64,000 nucleotides of DNA from CAWFKS01 sp963816435 (GTDB lineage Bacteria > Pseudomonadota > Alphaproteobacteria > Rhizobiales > Rhizobiaceae), in contig CAWFKS010000005.1 in assembly GCA_963816435.1 (NCBI GenBank), forward strand, positions 226,959 to 290,958. Reading direction: 5' to 3'. The notes under the pieces were generated by a model. It was not told the origin of the DNA. It was given only the letters and a program-made list of their open reading frames with translations, and searched no databases. Every line of letters starts with the position of its first letter. Position 1 is the first letter of the stretch. The position numbers and the translations under genes were made by a program. Shown here in pieces: positions 9,466 to 18,600 of this stretch.

Positions 9466-10335
9466 ATGAACGCACCATCCTTGGACAACAGCATGAACAC
9501 GCGCATCTGGCGACTGGCGCATGATCGAAACCTGGAGCTCGGGCCGGTGGCATGGGTCATGGGCGTGCTCAACGTCACGCCGGATTCCTTTTCGGACGGC
9601 GGCGCGTTCGCGGATGTCGAGGCCGCGGTGGCGCAGGCGCTGCGCATGCAGGCCGAAGGCGCGGCGATCATCGACGTCGGCGGCGAATCGACGCGGCCCG
9701 GCGCCGGCGCGATCGACGCGGCCACCGAGCAGCGACGCGTCCTGCCCGTCATCGAGGCGCTGGCCGGCTCCGGCGCCCTGATTTCGGTGGATACCTACCG
9801 CAGCGAGACGGCGCGGCTCGCCGTCGCGGCGGGGGCTCACATCGTCAACGATGTCTGGGGACTGCAGCGCGAGCCGGATATCGCGCGTGTCGCCGCCGAC
9901 ACCGGCGCGGGGCTGGTGATCATGCATACGGGACGCGGCCGCCAGAAGCTCCCGGACGTCGTGGAAGACCAGTTCGTCTTTCTGCGGCGCTCGCTCGGGA
10001 TCGCGCAGGAAGCCGGCATTGCAGAAGACAGGATCGTGCTCGATCCCGGCTTCGGCTTCGCCAAGGAGACGGCGGAGGAAAATCTCGACCTGATGGCGCG
10101 ATTCGCCGAGCTGAAGGCCCTCGGCTTTCCTTTGCTGGTCGGCACGTCGCGCAAGCGCTTCATCGGCACCGTCACTGGCCGCGAGGCGGCCGACCGCGAC
10201 GTCGGCACTGCCGCGACGAGCGTCATCCTGCGCATGCAGGGCGCCGACATTTTCAGGGTCCACAACGTCGCATACAACGTCGACGCGCTGCGCATCGCGG
10301 ATGCTATGCTGGCGCGCAAATCATCCGAAGGCTGA
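9466..10335 (+). CDS. folP: Dihydropteroate synthase
   Basis: 289 residues, intact. It condenses 6-hydroxymethyl-dihydropterin diphosphate with p-aminobenzoate in folate synthesis and is the sulfonamide target. Both family signatures are present: MGVLNVTPDSFSDGG near the N terminus and IIDVGGESTRPGAG after it; the C-terminal GTSRKRFIG loop binds the substrates. First gene of a folP-folB-folK run with 5 bases before folB. An internal Met (MNTRIWRLAHD at 9493) is an alternative start. Confidence 0.95.
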   Translation: MNAPSLDNSMNTRIWRLAHDRNLELGPVAWVMGVLNVTPDSFSDGGAFADVEAAVAQALRMQAEGAAIIDVGGESTRPGAGAIDAATEQRRVLPVIEALAGSGALISVDTYRSETARLAVAAGAHIVNDVWGLQREPDIARVAADTGAGLVIMHTGRGRQKLPDVVEDQFVFLRRSLGIAQEAGIAEDRIVLDPGFGFAKETAEENLDLMARFAELKALGFPLLVGTSRKRFIGTVTGREAADRDVGTAATSVILRMQGADIFRVHNVAYNVDALRIADAMLARKSSEG

Positions 10336-10340
10336 CGCCG

Positions 10341-10701
10341 ATGTACCAGATCAGCATGAAGAACTGCGCCTTCTTCGCGCGCCACGGCGTGCTCGACGAG
10401 GAGGAGACGCTCGGCCAGCGCTTCTATGTCGACGCCGATCTCTGGGTCGAGCCCGGCACGCCTCTGGAACAGGATTCCATCGCAGATACAGTCGATTACG
10501 GCGTTGCCTTCAAGGTGATCGAGGAGATCGTCACCGGCAAGCGGCGCTTCCTGATCGAGGCGCTCGCCCACGACGTCGCCCGCGCGCTTCTGCCGCCGTT
10601 TTCCGCAGATCGCGCGCGCCCGCATCACGGTGCGCAAGCCGAACGCCCCGGTGCCCGGCGTGCTGGACCATGTCGAGGTGACGGTTGAGTGGCCTGAATA
10701 G
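10341..10701 (+). CDS. folB: Dihydroneopterin aldolase (one frameshift)
   Basis: 119 residues once one extra base near 10589 is removed (GCGCTTCTGC should read GCGCTCTGC). It converts dihydroneopterin to 6-hydroxymethyl-dihydropterin. Family features: FFARHGVLDEEETLGQRFYVD, with the conserved HG and ExxxGQxF, TVDYGVAF, and the repaired C terminus ITVRKPNAPVPGVLDHVEV, where the KP pair is the family hallmark. Uncorrected translation loses this final strand. The end overlaps the start of folK by 17 bases, which suggests translational coupling. Confidence 0.9.
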
Positions 10702-11201
10702 CACCGCCTTCCTGGGGCTGGGCGGCAATCTCGGCGACCCGCGCGCTGCCTTTGGCGCCGCGCTTCGCGGGCTCGACCGCAACGCGCACGCGCACGTGGC
10801 GGCGGTCTCCTCGCTCTACAGCACCCCGCCGTGGGGAAAGACCGACCAGCCGGATTTCCTCAACGCCGTGGCGAAGATCGAGACCGACCTGCCGCCTCGC
10901 GGCCTGCTCGATCTTTGCTTGTCCACGGAAGGCGAGCTGAAGCGCGTGCGCACCGAGCGCTGGGGACCGCGACCCATCGATCTCGACATCCTCATGTTCG
11001 ACGATCTGCGCATCGACGAACCCGGGCTGACGGTCCCGCACCCGCGCATGCTGGAACGCGCTTTCGTGCTGGTGCCGCTCGCCGAGATCGCGCCGGACCT
11101 CGTGCTCGATGGGCGACCGCTGGCCGAACACCTTGCCGCGCTCGATGCCACCGGCATCGCGGTTGCGCGACGCGGCGGCGACTGGTGGCGCGAAGGGCTA
11201 G
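10685..11201 (+). CDS. folK: 2-amino-4-hydroxy-6-hydroxymethyldihydropteridine diphosphokinase
   Basis: Starts at a TTG (10685) inside the end of folB. It transfers pyrophosphate from ATP to the pterin, the step between FolB and FolP. Motifs: LGLGGNLGDP at the N terminus, STPPWGKTDQPDFLNAVA, and the signature WGPRPIDLDILMFDD. The open frame runs on to 11470 (261 residues) across the convergent exchanger gene, which is too long for FolK (usually 155-175 residues). A single extra G in GGG at 11195-11197 would place a TAG at 11199-11201, giving 171 residues and ending 11 bases before the neighbour's stop. I favour that end. Confidence 0.85.
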
Positions 11202-11211
11202 GGAACGCGCG

Positions 11212-13039
11212 TCAGTCGGCCGGGGCCGGCTTGATCATCCCCGCCGTTTCCTCGTTGAGGCCTCGTCCCTTCTTGCGCGGCTGCGACAGCGGCTCGGGAA
11301 CCGGTGCGTTGCCGCGAACGAGGCTGTTGCCGGCATATATGCCGCCGGCGACCTGCATCTCCAGCCGCGCCGCGTCGCGCTTGCGCACTTCGCGCATGAT
11401 CTCGGCCGCTTCCTCTTCGGCAACGCCGAGCCTCAAAAGCGTCTGCTCGCCGAATTCCAGTGCGGAGTGAAGGGTTTCGCGCAGCTGGTAGTCGACGCCC
11501 GCCGCCAGCAGCCGGATCGAGGCCGCCCGGTCGAAGGAGCGCGCCAGCACCTTCACGAAGGGGAACTCCGCCTTCACGTGCTCGGTGATCGCCAGCGCCG
11601 CCTCCGGCCTGTCGACGCAGACCAGCACCGCCTCCGCCTGCTCGGCGCCGGCGGCGCGCAATATGTCGAGCCGCGTTCCGTCGCCGTAATAGACCTTGAA
11701 GCCGAAATTCGCCGCCGCCTGGATCATTTCGACATCGTCGTCGATGATCGACACGTCGACGCCGCGCGCCAGCAGCGGCTGGCTGACGATCTGGCCGAAC
11801 CGTCCGAAACCGATGATGAGGACGCGGCCGGTCAGCCCGTCCGCCTCCTCCACGCCTTCCGTCGAAAGGGCTTCGTCCGGCAGGAGGCGGCGCAGCAACA
11901 TCACGCCGAGCGGCGTCAGCGCCATCGAGATGATGACGGTCGCCGTCAGGACCGCGCTGGTGCCTGGCTCCAGGATGCCGACGCTTGCTGCGGCCGCAAA
12001 CAGCACGAAGGCGAACTCGCCGCCCTGTGCAAGCAGCGCTGCGCGTGTCAGCGCCTCCCGGTTCGCTGCGCCGAGAAGCCGTGCCACGACATAGATGCCG
12101 GCGGCCTTCAGCGCCATGTAGACGACCACCGAGACAAGGATCAGCGTCCACTCTCGTCCCAGCACCGAAAGATCGAGCGACATGCCGACGCTCATGAAGA
12201 ACAGGCCCAGAAGGATGCCGCGAAACGGCTCGATATCGGCCTCCAGCTGGTGCCGGAACGTCGATTCCGACAGGAGAACGCCCGCAAGGAACGCTCCGAG
12301 CGCCATCGAGAGGCCGCCGATCTGCATCGCCAGCGCCGCCCCGAGCACGACGAGCAATGCAGCAGCCGTCATCACCTCGCGTGCATGCGCCTGCGCCAGG
12401 ATGCGGAACATCGGGTTGAGCAGCCAGCGGCCCGCAGCCACGAGCAGTGCGATCGAGGCCAGAGCGATGGCGATTCCGACCGCCCGGTCCGACAGGCCCA
12501 TGTCTTCGCCGCCGGGCGCCAGAAATGCGATCAGCGCAAGCAGCGGGACGATCGCGAGGTCTTCCAGCAGCAGGATCGACACGATCCGCTGCCCGGCGGC
12601 TGTCGCGGCCTCGCCGCGCTCGGTCAGAAGCTGCATGACGATCGCCGTCGACGACAGCACGAAGCCGGCGCCCGCCACGAACGCCACCAGCGGGCCGAAG
12701 CCGATTCCGATGCCCGGCAAGCGTGAGCAGCGCGCCGCAGACGAGAACCTGGAGCGCGCCGAGCCCGAATATCTCGCGCCGCAGGCTCCACAGGCGCGAC
12801 GGCTGCATCTCCAGCCCGATGACGAACAGGAACATGACGACGCCGAGTTCGGCGACGTGCAGGATCGACTGGGGATCGGAAAAAAGCCGCAGGCCGAACG
12901 GGCCGATCACCAGCCCGGCGGCGAGATAGCCGAGCACCGAACCGAGGCCGAGCCGCTTGGAGATCGGAACCGCGACCACGCCGGCCGCGAGAAGGGATAC
13001 AACCTGGACGAGGTCGGAACCGCCGACTTCCGTGGTCAT
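11212..13039 (-). CDS. KefB/KefC-type monovalent cation:proton antiporter (one frameshift)
   Basis: 608 residues after removing one C from CCC at 12713-12715. The first 380 residues are a CPA2 exchanger with about 12 membrane segments (motifs LGYLAAGLVIGPFGL, FVIGLEMQPSRLW, AGAGFVLSSTAIVMQLL). The remainder is a cytoplasmic TrkA-N/RCK domain (VLIIGFGRFGQIVSQPLL, IIDDDVEMI, YYGDGTRLDILRAAGA) that binds NAD(H). This is the glutathione-gated K+ efflux or K+/H+ exchange architecture. Start MTTEVGGSDLVQVV is chosen over an upstream ATG at 13069. No KefF/KefG ancillary flavoprotein is nearby. Confidence 0.9.
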
Positions 13040-13152
13040 GTCAGCCACCCTGGCGCTCGGGCGGTCCACACCGCCGCATCAGGGCAATTCATAACGCAAA
13101 CGACGGAAGGCGGAAGAGGGCGGCTCCCGTCCCGGTAACCGTGCGGCAGTGC

Positions 13153-13701
13153 CTACTTGCTGGCGACCGCTCCGACCGAACGCGCGTCCACCCGCTTCAG
13201 CGAAACGCCGATCACCGGCACGAGCTGGCCCTGCACATTGACGGACACGGTGATGTTCATCGTGTTGGCGTCGGGCAGGCGGGCGAGCATGGCGCCGTTG
13301 AGGGCGTTGCGGTTGAGGGCGAACACCACCTTGTTGGCCTGCACCTTGCCCGAAACGACATCGAGGCCCTTGCCCTTGGCGCCGTCGAGGAACGTGCCGC
13401 GATAGTCCGCGCCTGCCTTCTCGACGATGGCGCTCATGCTCTGGGTGAACAGCCCGACACGGCATCCGCCGTCGAGCGACATGCCGACCTTGCCGTCGGG
13501 CGTGGCGCCGGTGAAGTTGCAGACGAACTTGGTGCCCTTGTACTTGCCGGCGACCACCTCGCCGGGGCCGGTCCATTCACCTTCGACCGACTGGAAGAAC
13601 CTGCGCTCGCGCTCGGATGCCTTTGCCGATGTCGCCGGTACGGCGATCGCGGCGACCGTCGCAAATGCAAGGGCTGCGGACAGGAATTTGCTGGCGATCA
13701 T
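13153..13701 (-). CDS. Conserved secreted protein of unknown function
   Basis: 182 residues starting at MIASKFLSAALAFATVAAIA, a signal peptide ending near TSAKA. The mature part has Trp/Gly-rich segments (EGEWTGPGEVVAGKYKGTKF) and looks all-beta, somewhat like lipocalin-like or DUF-type periplasmic barrels found in Rhizobiales; two Cys residues (KFVCNF, GGCRVG) may pair. I do not recognise a function. An upstream in-frame ATG at 13749 would disrupt the signal peptide and is not preferred. Confidence 0.65.
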   Translation of the reverse strand: MIASKFLSAALAFATVAAIAVPATSAKASERERRFFQSVEGEWTGPGEVVAGKYKGTKFVCNFTGATPDGKVGMSLDGGCRVGLFTQSMSAIVEKAGADYRGTFLDGAKGKGLDVVSGKVQANKVVFALNRNALNGAMLARLPDANTMNITVSVNVQGQLVPVIGVSLKRVDARSVGAVASK

Positions 13702-13823
13702 GGGGCACCGACACCGGAAACTGGAGGAAGAGAGAACCAGCGAAACCATGAACAGGAATGGTTAACGCTTCGCTATCGCGGCACTCGCGCGAGCCTACTC
13801 GGCGTGGCGTCAAGCGCGCAAGC

Positions 13824-14900
13824 TCATTCCGCTGCCGGGCCGTTCTCGCCTTGCTGGCGCCGCGCGAAGCGGGTGAGGGCGGTCAGGAAATCCCCCATTC
13901 CCGGCCGTTTCACCGCGCTGAACGGCAGCGGACGCGCGGTGTCCATCGCCGCCATGCCGATTCGGGCCGTCATCATGCCGTTGACGACGCCTTCGCCGAG
14001 CTTCGCCGACAGCTTGGCGGCGAGCCCGTGGCCGACGATCTGCTGCACGAAACTGTCGCCGAAAGCGATCGAGCCGGTGACGGCCAGATGCGCCAGCACG
14101 TCCCGGGCAAGCCGGAAGAAGCCGAGCGTGCCCGGACGTCCGCCGTAGAGTTCGGCCAGGCGGCGAATCAGCCGGCCCGCCTCGAACACGACGTAGGCGA
14201 CGTCGGTGATGGCGCGCGGGCTGACCGCCGTCACCAGCGAGACGCGCTTGGCCGCGTCGAGGATCATCGCCTGGGCGCGGGCGTCCAGAGGAGCCAGAAG
14301 CTCCGTCTCGGCCAGCCGCACCAGGTCGGCGCCGTCGATGATGTCGTCGCGTGTCTCAGCCAGTGCGCGACGGCCGGATGCGGTTTCCGGCTTCGACGAA
14401 AGCAGGTTCGACAGGTCGTCGACCAATTTTCGCGCCGCACGTGCATCGTCGGCGGCGATCGCCTCCGCGCCTCGCCGTCGCAGCTTTTCCACCGACGCCA
14501 GGCGCGCCAGCGCCACGATTTCGCGCAGCACGATGATGACCAGGGTCAGCGCGGCGATCGCCGCAACGCCGAGCGCCAGCCAGCCGAGCCAGTCGGCGCG
14601 GGAGAACAGATCGCGGACCAGTCGGTCGATCCACAGCCACACCGCAAGCGAGAGCAACGCGCCGGCGGAGGTGAAGAAGATGGCCGCAAGCCGCGAGCGC
14701 CTGCGCGGCGCGGTCGCCGGAGGCGGGGCGGAAAGCGCCTCGTCCTGTGCATCGAAGACATCGATCTCGGCGGGTGTCACGACGGCGACGTCCGCCCGGA
14801 CGGCGCGAGGCGCGCGCGGTGCCTCGGGTGCTGCCGTTTCAGGCTCCGCCTTCTGCTCCGGCTCGATGCGGAACGCGGCCGGTTTGCGCGGCGTGCTCAT
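13824..14900 (-). CDS. ycjF: YcjF-family (TIGR01620) inner-membrane protein
   Basis: 358 residues. A Pro/Ala-rich cytoplasmic N terminus (about 70 residues) precedes two membrane segments (AIFFTSAGALLSLAVWLWI and WLALGVAAIAALTLVIIVL), then a helical cytoplasmic domain (EKLRRRGAEAIAADD, FFRLARDVLAHLAVTGSIA) that is the conserved YcjF core. Its ATG overlaps the stop of ycjX by 4 bases, the usual order in proteobacteria. YcjX and YcjF are envelope-stress-linked partners; the biochemical role is not established. Confidence 0.9.
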   Translation of the reverse strand: MSTPRKPAAFRIEPEQKAEPETAAPEAPRAPRAVRADVAVVTPAEIDVFDAQDEALSAPPPATAPRRRSRLAAIFFTSAGALLSLAVWLWIDRLVRDLFSRADWLGWLALGVAAIAALTLVIIVLREIVALARLASVEKLRRRGAEAIAADDARAARKLVDDLSNLLSSKPETASGRRALAETRDDIIDGADLVRLAETELLAPLDARAQAMILDAAKRVSLVTAVSPRAITDVAYVVFEAGRLIRRLAELYGGRPGTLGFFRLARDVLAHLAVTGSIAFGDSFVQQIVGHGLAAKLSAKLGEGVVNGMMTARIGMAAMDTARPLPFSAVKRPGMGDFLTALTRFARRQQGENGPAAE

Positions 14901-16366
14901 GCCAGCCGGTCTCCGAGCAGGAACTGCAAGGCCCGGTCGAGGCGGATGTGGGGGAGCGAAAGCGAAACTCCCTCCGCGGTGCGCTCCAGTCTGGGCGGGC
15001 GAAACCGCACGAACCTGATGGGCGGCTCGCCGCCGGCGGGGGCCGCGTTCGCGCCCTTGAACAGGTCTCCCGGCTTTTCCGGAAGGTCGCCGGGAAACAC
15101 CGCCGTTTCCGTCTCCCCGTCGAAGGTCTCGCCGCCGATCGTCTCGCCCTTGAGCGGGGTGCCGATGATCACCGGCAGGGTCTCGCGGCCGTGCTTGGCT
15201 GTCCCCTCCCGGGTCGCGCGCACCGCCGCCATCGCCACGACATCGACGGAAGCGCCCGAAAAGTCGGCGCGGGCAATGGCGCGGTCGGCCAGCCGCCGCA
15301 CGATCGCCTGCAGCCGGTCGTGGCTTTCATGATGGATGTGGTCGGCCTTGGTCGCGGCGACGAGGATCCGGTCGATGCGCCGCGCGAAGAAATCGGTGAG
15401 GAAGCTGCCCCGGCCGGGCCGGAAGCAGGCCAGGATCTCCGTCAGGGCCCGTTCGAGGTCGGCGACGGCCGCGGGACCGGCATTGAGCGCCTGCATGACG
15501 TCGATCAGCACGATCTGCCGGTCGAGCCGCGCGATGTGCTCGCGGAAGAACGGCTTCACCACATGCGTCTTGTAGGCCTCGTAGCGCCGCTCCATCATCG
15601 CGTGCAGCGATCCCGTGCGCGGGCGGCTGCCGGGTTCCAGCGGCAACGGCGAAAAGGTCAGCGCCGGCGAGCCTTCGAGGTCCCCCGGCATGAGAAACCG
15701 GCCCGGCGGCAGGGTCGACAGCGCCCGCCCGTCCTCCTTGCAGGCCTTGAGGTAGCCGGCGAAGGCTTCGGCCAGCCGCCGCGCGACCATCTCGTCGGCA
15801 TCCGAGCCTGGATCGGCGGCGCCGGCGAGTTCGCGCCATGCGGCGGAGAGATCGGCGCGCGCCGGCAAGGCGGCCAGCTCGAGCGCGTCGTGGGAAAATT
15901 CGGCGTAGCTCTTGCCGAGCAGCGGCAGGTCGAGAAGCCATTCGCCGGGATAGTCGACGATGTCGATCGACAGCTTGCCTGACGAAAACATGCGGCTCCA
16001 GGCCGAGGCCGATTCGAACTCCACCGTCAGCCTGAGCTCGGATATGGCGCGGGTAGAGTCCGGCCACACGCGCTCGTCGATCAGTGCCGCGATGTGATCT
16101 TCGTAGGCGAAGCGCGGGACCGCGTCGTCGGGCTGGTGCTCGAGGAAGGCGCGCGAGATGCGACCCGATTTCTGGGCGTCGAACAGCGGAAGCCTGCCGC
16201 CATGGATCAGGTTGTGCACGAGCGCGGAGATGAAGACCGTCTTGCCGGCGCGCGAAAGCCCGCTGACGCCGATCCTGACGGACGGCGAAAACAGCCCCGT
16301 GGCGCGCTCCGAGAGCGTGTCGAGGGCAATGCGCGCCTCGTCCGTGATCGTCGTCAGTGCCGCCAA
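14897..16366 (-). CDS. ycjX: YcjX-family P-loop GTPase-like protein
   Basis: 489 residues. Walker A is at residues 36-43 (GLSRAGKT) and a second nucleotide motif (DIVDYPGEWLLDLPLL) resembles the G3 DxxG region. Conserved YcjX blocks include FFREHIARLDRQIVLIDVMQ and VAATKADHIHH, the G4-like TKAD. It is the first gene of a two-gene unit with ycjF, joined by ATGA overlap, and presumably associates with the membrane through YcjF. Family proteins are linked to envelope stress in enterobacteria; regulation here is unknown. Confidence 0.9.
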   Translation of the reverse strand: MAALTTITDEARIALDTLSERATGLFSPSVRIGVSGLSRAGKTVFISALVHNLIHGGRLPLFDAQKSGRISRAFLEHQPDDAVPRFAYEDHIAALIDERVWPDSTRAISELRLTVEFESASAWSRMFSSGKLSIDIVDYPGEWLLDLPLLGKSYAEFSHDALELAALPARADLSAAWRELAGAADPGSDADEMVARRLAEAFAGYLKACKEDGRALSTLPPGRFLMPGDLEGSPALTFSPLPLEPGSRPRTGSLHAMMERRYEAYKTHVVKPFFREHIARLDRQIVLIDVMQALNAGPAAVADLERALTEILACFRPGRGSFLTDFFARRIDRILVAATKADHIHHESHDRLQAIVRRLADRAIARADFSGASVDVVAMAAVRATREGTAKHGRETLPVIIGTPLKGETIGGETFDGETETAVFPGDLPEKPGDLFKGANAAPAGGEPPIRFVRFRPPRLERTAEGVSLSLPHIRLDRALQFLLGDRLA

Positions 16367-16443
16367 CTACTCGCGCTCCCCGGTGAACGGTTCGCATATA
16401 GGGGCGCTGCGCGGCATTTGAAATGCCGCTGCGGGGCGGCCCC

Positions 16444-16953
16444 TCAGAGCGTCTTCGGGGAGAACATGTCGACGAGCCGGCCGGAGCCTGCGCGCACTTC
16501 CGCCAGCGGCCCCTCGAACTCCAGAACCGCGAGCGCGGACTTGCCGAAGCCGCGCCGCAACGTGGCGAGCGCCTCCGCCTCGCCGCCGTGGGCAAGTTCG
16601 CAGGCGCTTTCTTCCATGGTCGGGTTGTGGCCCACGATCATCACGGATGGCACGTCGTCCGCCTCGTGGACGGCGCGCAGATAGCCTGCGGTGTCTGCCG
16701 AATAGAGCGCGTCGCTGTACCTCACGTCGGCCGCGTCGACCGCAAGATGCTCGGCCGCGCACTCCCAGGTCTCGCGTGCGCGCTTGGCCGTCGAGCACAG
16801 AACCAGCGACGGCTGGTAGCCGCGTGCCGCCATTTCCGCGCCCATCTGGGCGGCGTCTTCGCGGCCCGTCTGGACGAGCGGCCGGTCGAAATCGCGCATG
16901 CCGACGCCCGCGGACGCAGCCTTGGCGTGTCTCAACAGGTAGACGCGGCTCAT
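16444..16953 (-). CDS. SixA-like histidine phosphatase
   Basis: 169 residues from MSRVYLLRHAKA. The RHG-type catalytic motif LLRHAK carries the phospho-accepting His; the second His is in VMIVGHNPTMEE, and the basic residues CSTAKRARETW complete the pocket. SixA-type phosphatases dephosphorylate phosphohistidine, in Escherichia coli on the nitrogen-PTS protein NPr. Length matches SixA. It lies upstream of ycjX with a 77-base gap and may share its transcript. The in-frame extension to 17034 lacks coding character and is rejected. Confidence 0.85.
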   Translation of the reverse strand: MSRVYLLRHAKAASAGVGMRDFDRPLVQTGREDAAQMGAEMAARGYQPSLVLCSTAKRARETWECAAEHLAVDAADVRYSDALYSADTAGYLRAVHEADDVPSVMIVGHNPTMEESACELAHGGEAEALATLRRGFGKSALAVLEFEGPLAEVRAGSGRLVDMFSPKTL

Positions 16954-17147
16954 GGGCAGGCTTCCTCCTCGTCGGCGCTCTTCACCTGTTCGCGACGCCG
17001 GCACGGGTGTAAAGCGGGGCGCTGCCCGGTGCAATCGGCATCCATTTGCCTATGGACACGCCTTTAGCCGCAATTTCGCCCCTCCGACCGCCGATTCCCG
17101 GTCGTTTTCAATGGCATGAACAAATCGTGATGACGGGTGGCTTTGCG

Positions 17148-17177
17148 CTTGTGCCTGCTGTGAGCCGCGAATATATA
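17148..17177 (+). promoter_or_regulatory. Candidate vegetative promoter of dksA
   Basis: CTTGTG at 17148-17153 resembles the alphaproteobacterial -35 (CTTGAC) and TATATA at 17172-17177 resembles the -10, with an 18-base spacer. It lies 30 bases upstream of the dksA start. Assigned by eye only. Confidence 0.4.
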
Positions 17178-17206
17178 GGCGCCGGGTCTTTAGTGGGGTG
17201 AATCGC

Positions 17207-17623
17207 ATGAATGAACTCGCAGAAACCGACTATGTCCCCTCGGAAGATGAGCCGTTCATGAACGACCGGCAGAAGGCCTACTTCCGTTCCAAGCTCATGA
17301 CCTGGAAGAGCGACATCCTGCGCGAGGCCCGCGAGACCCTCGAGATACTTCAGCAGGAAAACGCCCATCATCCCGATCTCGCGGATCGCGCATCCTCGGA
17401 GACCGACCGTGCCATCGAGCTTCGTGCCCGTGACCGGCAGCGCAAGCTGATCGCCAAGATCGACGCGGCGCTGCTGAGGATCGACGAAGGCACCTACGGC
17501 TATTGCGAGGAGACGGGCGAGCCGATTTCGCTCAAGCGCCTCGACGCTCGTCCCATCGCCACCTTGTCGATCGAGGCGCAGGAGCGCCACGAGCGGCGCG
17601 AGAAGGTCTACCGCGACGACTGA
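17207..17623 (+). CDS. dksA: RNA polymerase-binding transcription factor DksA
   Basis: 138 residues from ATG 17207 (a GTG nine bases earlier is the alternative). It binds the RNA polymerase secondary channel and, with ppGpp, redirects transcription in starvation. The long coiled coil carries an acidic tip region (HHPDLADRASSETDRAIEL) and the C terminus is the globular domain (YGYCEETGEPISLKRLDARP). Only the first of the four zinc-binding Cys is present; the others are replaced by Thr, Ser and Ala (a C-T-S-A pattern), as in the low-zinc DksA variants common in alphaproteobacteria. Convergent with the FliO-like gene. Confidence 0.93.
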   Translation: MNELAETDYVPSEDEPFMNDRQKAYFRSKLMTWKSDILREARETLEILQQENAHHPDLADRASSETDRAIELRARDRQRKLIAKIDAALLRIDEGTYGYCEETGEPISLKRLDARPIATLSIEAQERHERREKVYRDD

Positions 17624-17704
17624 GGCGGGTTAGCCCGCGAAGGCTTGCCCGATCTGAAGGTTCGGCCGACTGCCGGCCGCAGGCTTTTGCCGAATCGCTG
17701 TCGG

Positions 17705-18404
17705 TCAGCGCTTGCTGCCCGACAATTCCCCGAGAAGCTTCGACATTTCGTCGTCGAGAGACGCCGATTGCGTCGACGATTCGCTCTTGCCCGGCGTCTT
17801 TTCCTTTGCCTGCACCTCACTGCCCATGCCGGCGCGCAACTCGCGTACGAGCTTGTCGTCGATGTCGGATCCGCGCTGGGCTGGCCTGCGTCTGGGGCTT
17901 GGCGGGCTGCGAGGTCGCCGGCGAAGCGGATGTCGACGGAGACGCCACTCGCGGTGCTTGCGGCTCCGTGCGGCGCGGCGGCGGCGAATACGGGGACGCC
18001 GTGGCTCGTACAGGCCGCGCGGCCGGCGAAGGTGCGGGCTCCGGGGCAGGAACCGGTCGGGGCTGCGCGCGCACCGGTTCGGGCGCAGGCGCCCGACGGG
18101 CCGGCGCCAGGAGGCGGATGTTCTGCTCCACCACGACGTCGGTGGGGCCGCCGATGAGGATCAGGTGCTCGACGTCGTCGCGGCGCACCAGCACCAGCCG
18201 GCGCTGGCTGTCGACGGCGGCCGCGTCCATCACCGCCAGGCGCGCCTTGCGGTTGCGCCCGCCGGCCACGAACGTTCCGAACGTCAGGCTGCGCACGATC
18301 TTGATCAGAACCAGCACGACCAGCAGCAGCGCCAGCGCCCCGAGCGTCCACATCATCGCCGATGCATAGGCCGGTCCCGCCACGCTCTCCAGCCACTCGC
18401 GCAT
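17705..18404 (-). CDS. FliO/MopB-like membrane protein (one frameshift)
   Basis: 232 residues after removing one base from GGG at 17878-17880; the uncorrected frame ends at 17817 with an Arg/His-rich nonsense tail. One membrane segment near residues 17-36 (MMWTLGALALLLVVLVLIKI) is followed by the FliO-type domain (RKARLAVMDAAAVDSQRRL, VLVRRDDVEHLILIGGP), a Pro-rich linker, and a restored acidic/helical C terminus (DIDDKLVRELRAGMG to EMSKLLGELSGSKR). FliO assists assembly of the flagellar export gate, but no flagellar genes are in the window and the domain is widely kept next to cckA, so a non-flagellar role is possible. Confidence 0.7.
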
Positions 18405-18600
18405 GAACCGATCCTCCCTGCATCTCCGGTCGTGGCGACACTATCCACCAACCCCTTGTCCCGCAAGCGGCCGGCAATTGCGCGAGCCGCCGCTCGCGCC
18501 TCGTGGCGACCTTGCGGGAATCGGCGGCGGTGATGTATGCCGGGAACGCATCAGGGGCGGACATACCGTGCTGTCTCGCGACAACAGCGGCAGGCGTTGA

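Noticed and set aside
8581..10263. 560-codon minus-strand frame across the DUF922 gene and folP
   Set aside because: It overlaps folP antisense and contains no conserved domain; folP is unambiguous on the other strand.
11202..11470. C-terminal extension of FolK by 90 residues
   Set aside because: It is antisense to the conserved end of the KefB-type gene and makes FolK far too long; a single extra G gives a normal stop.
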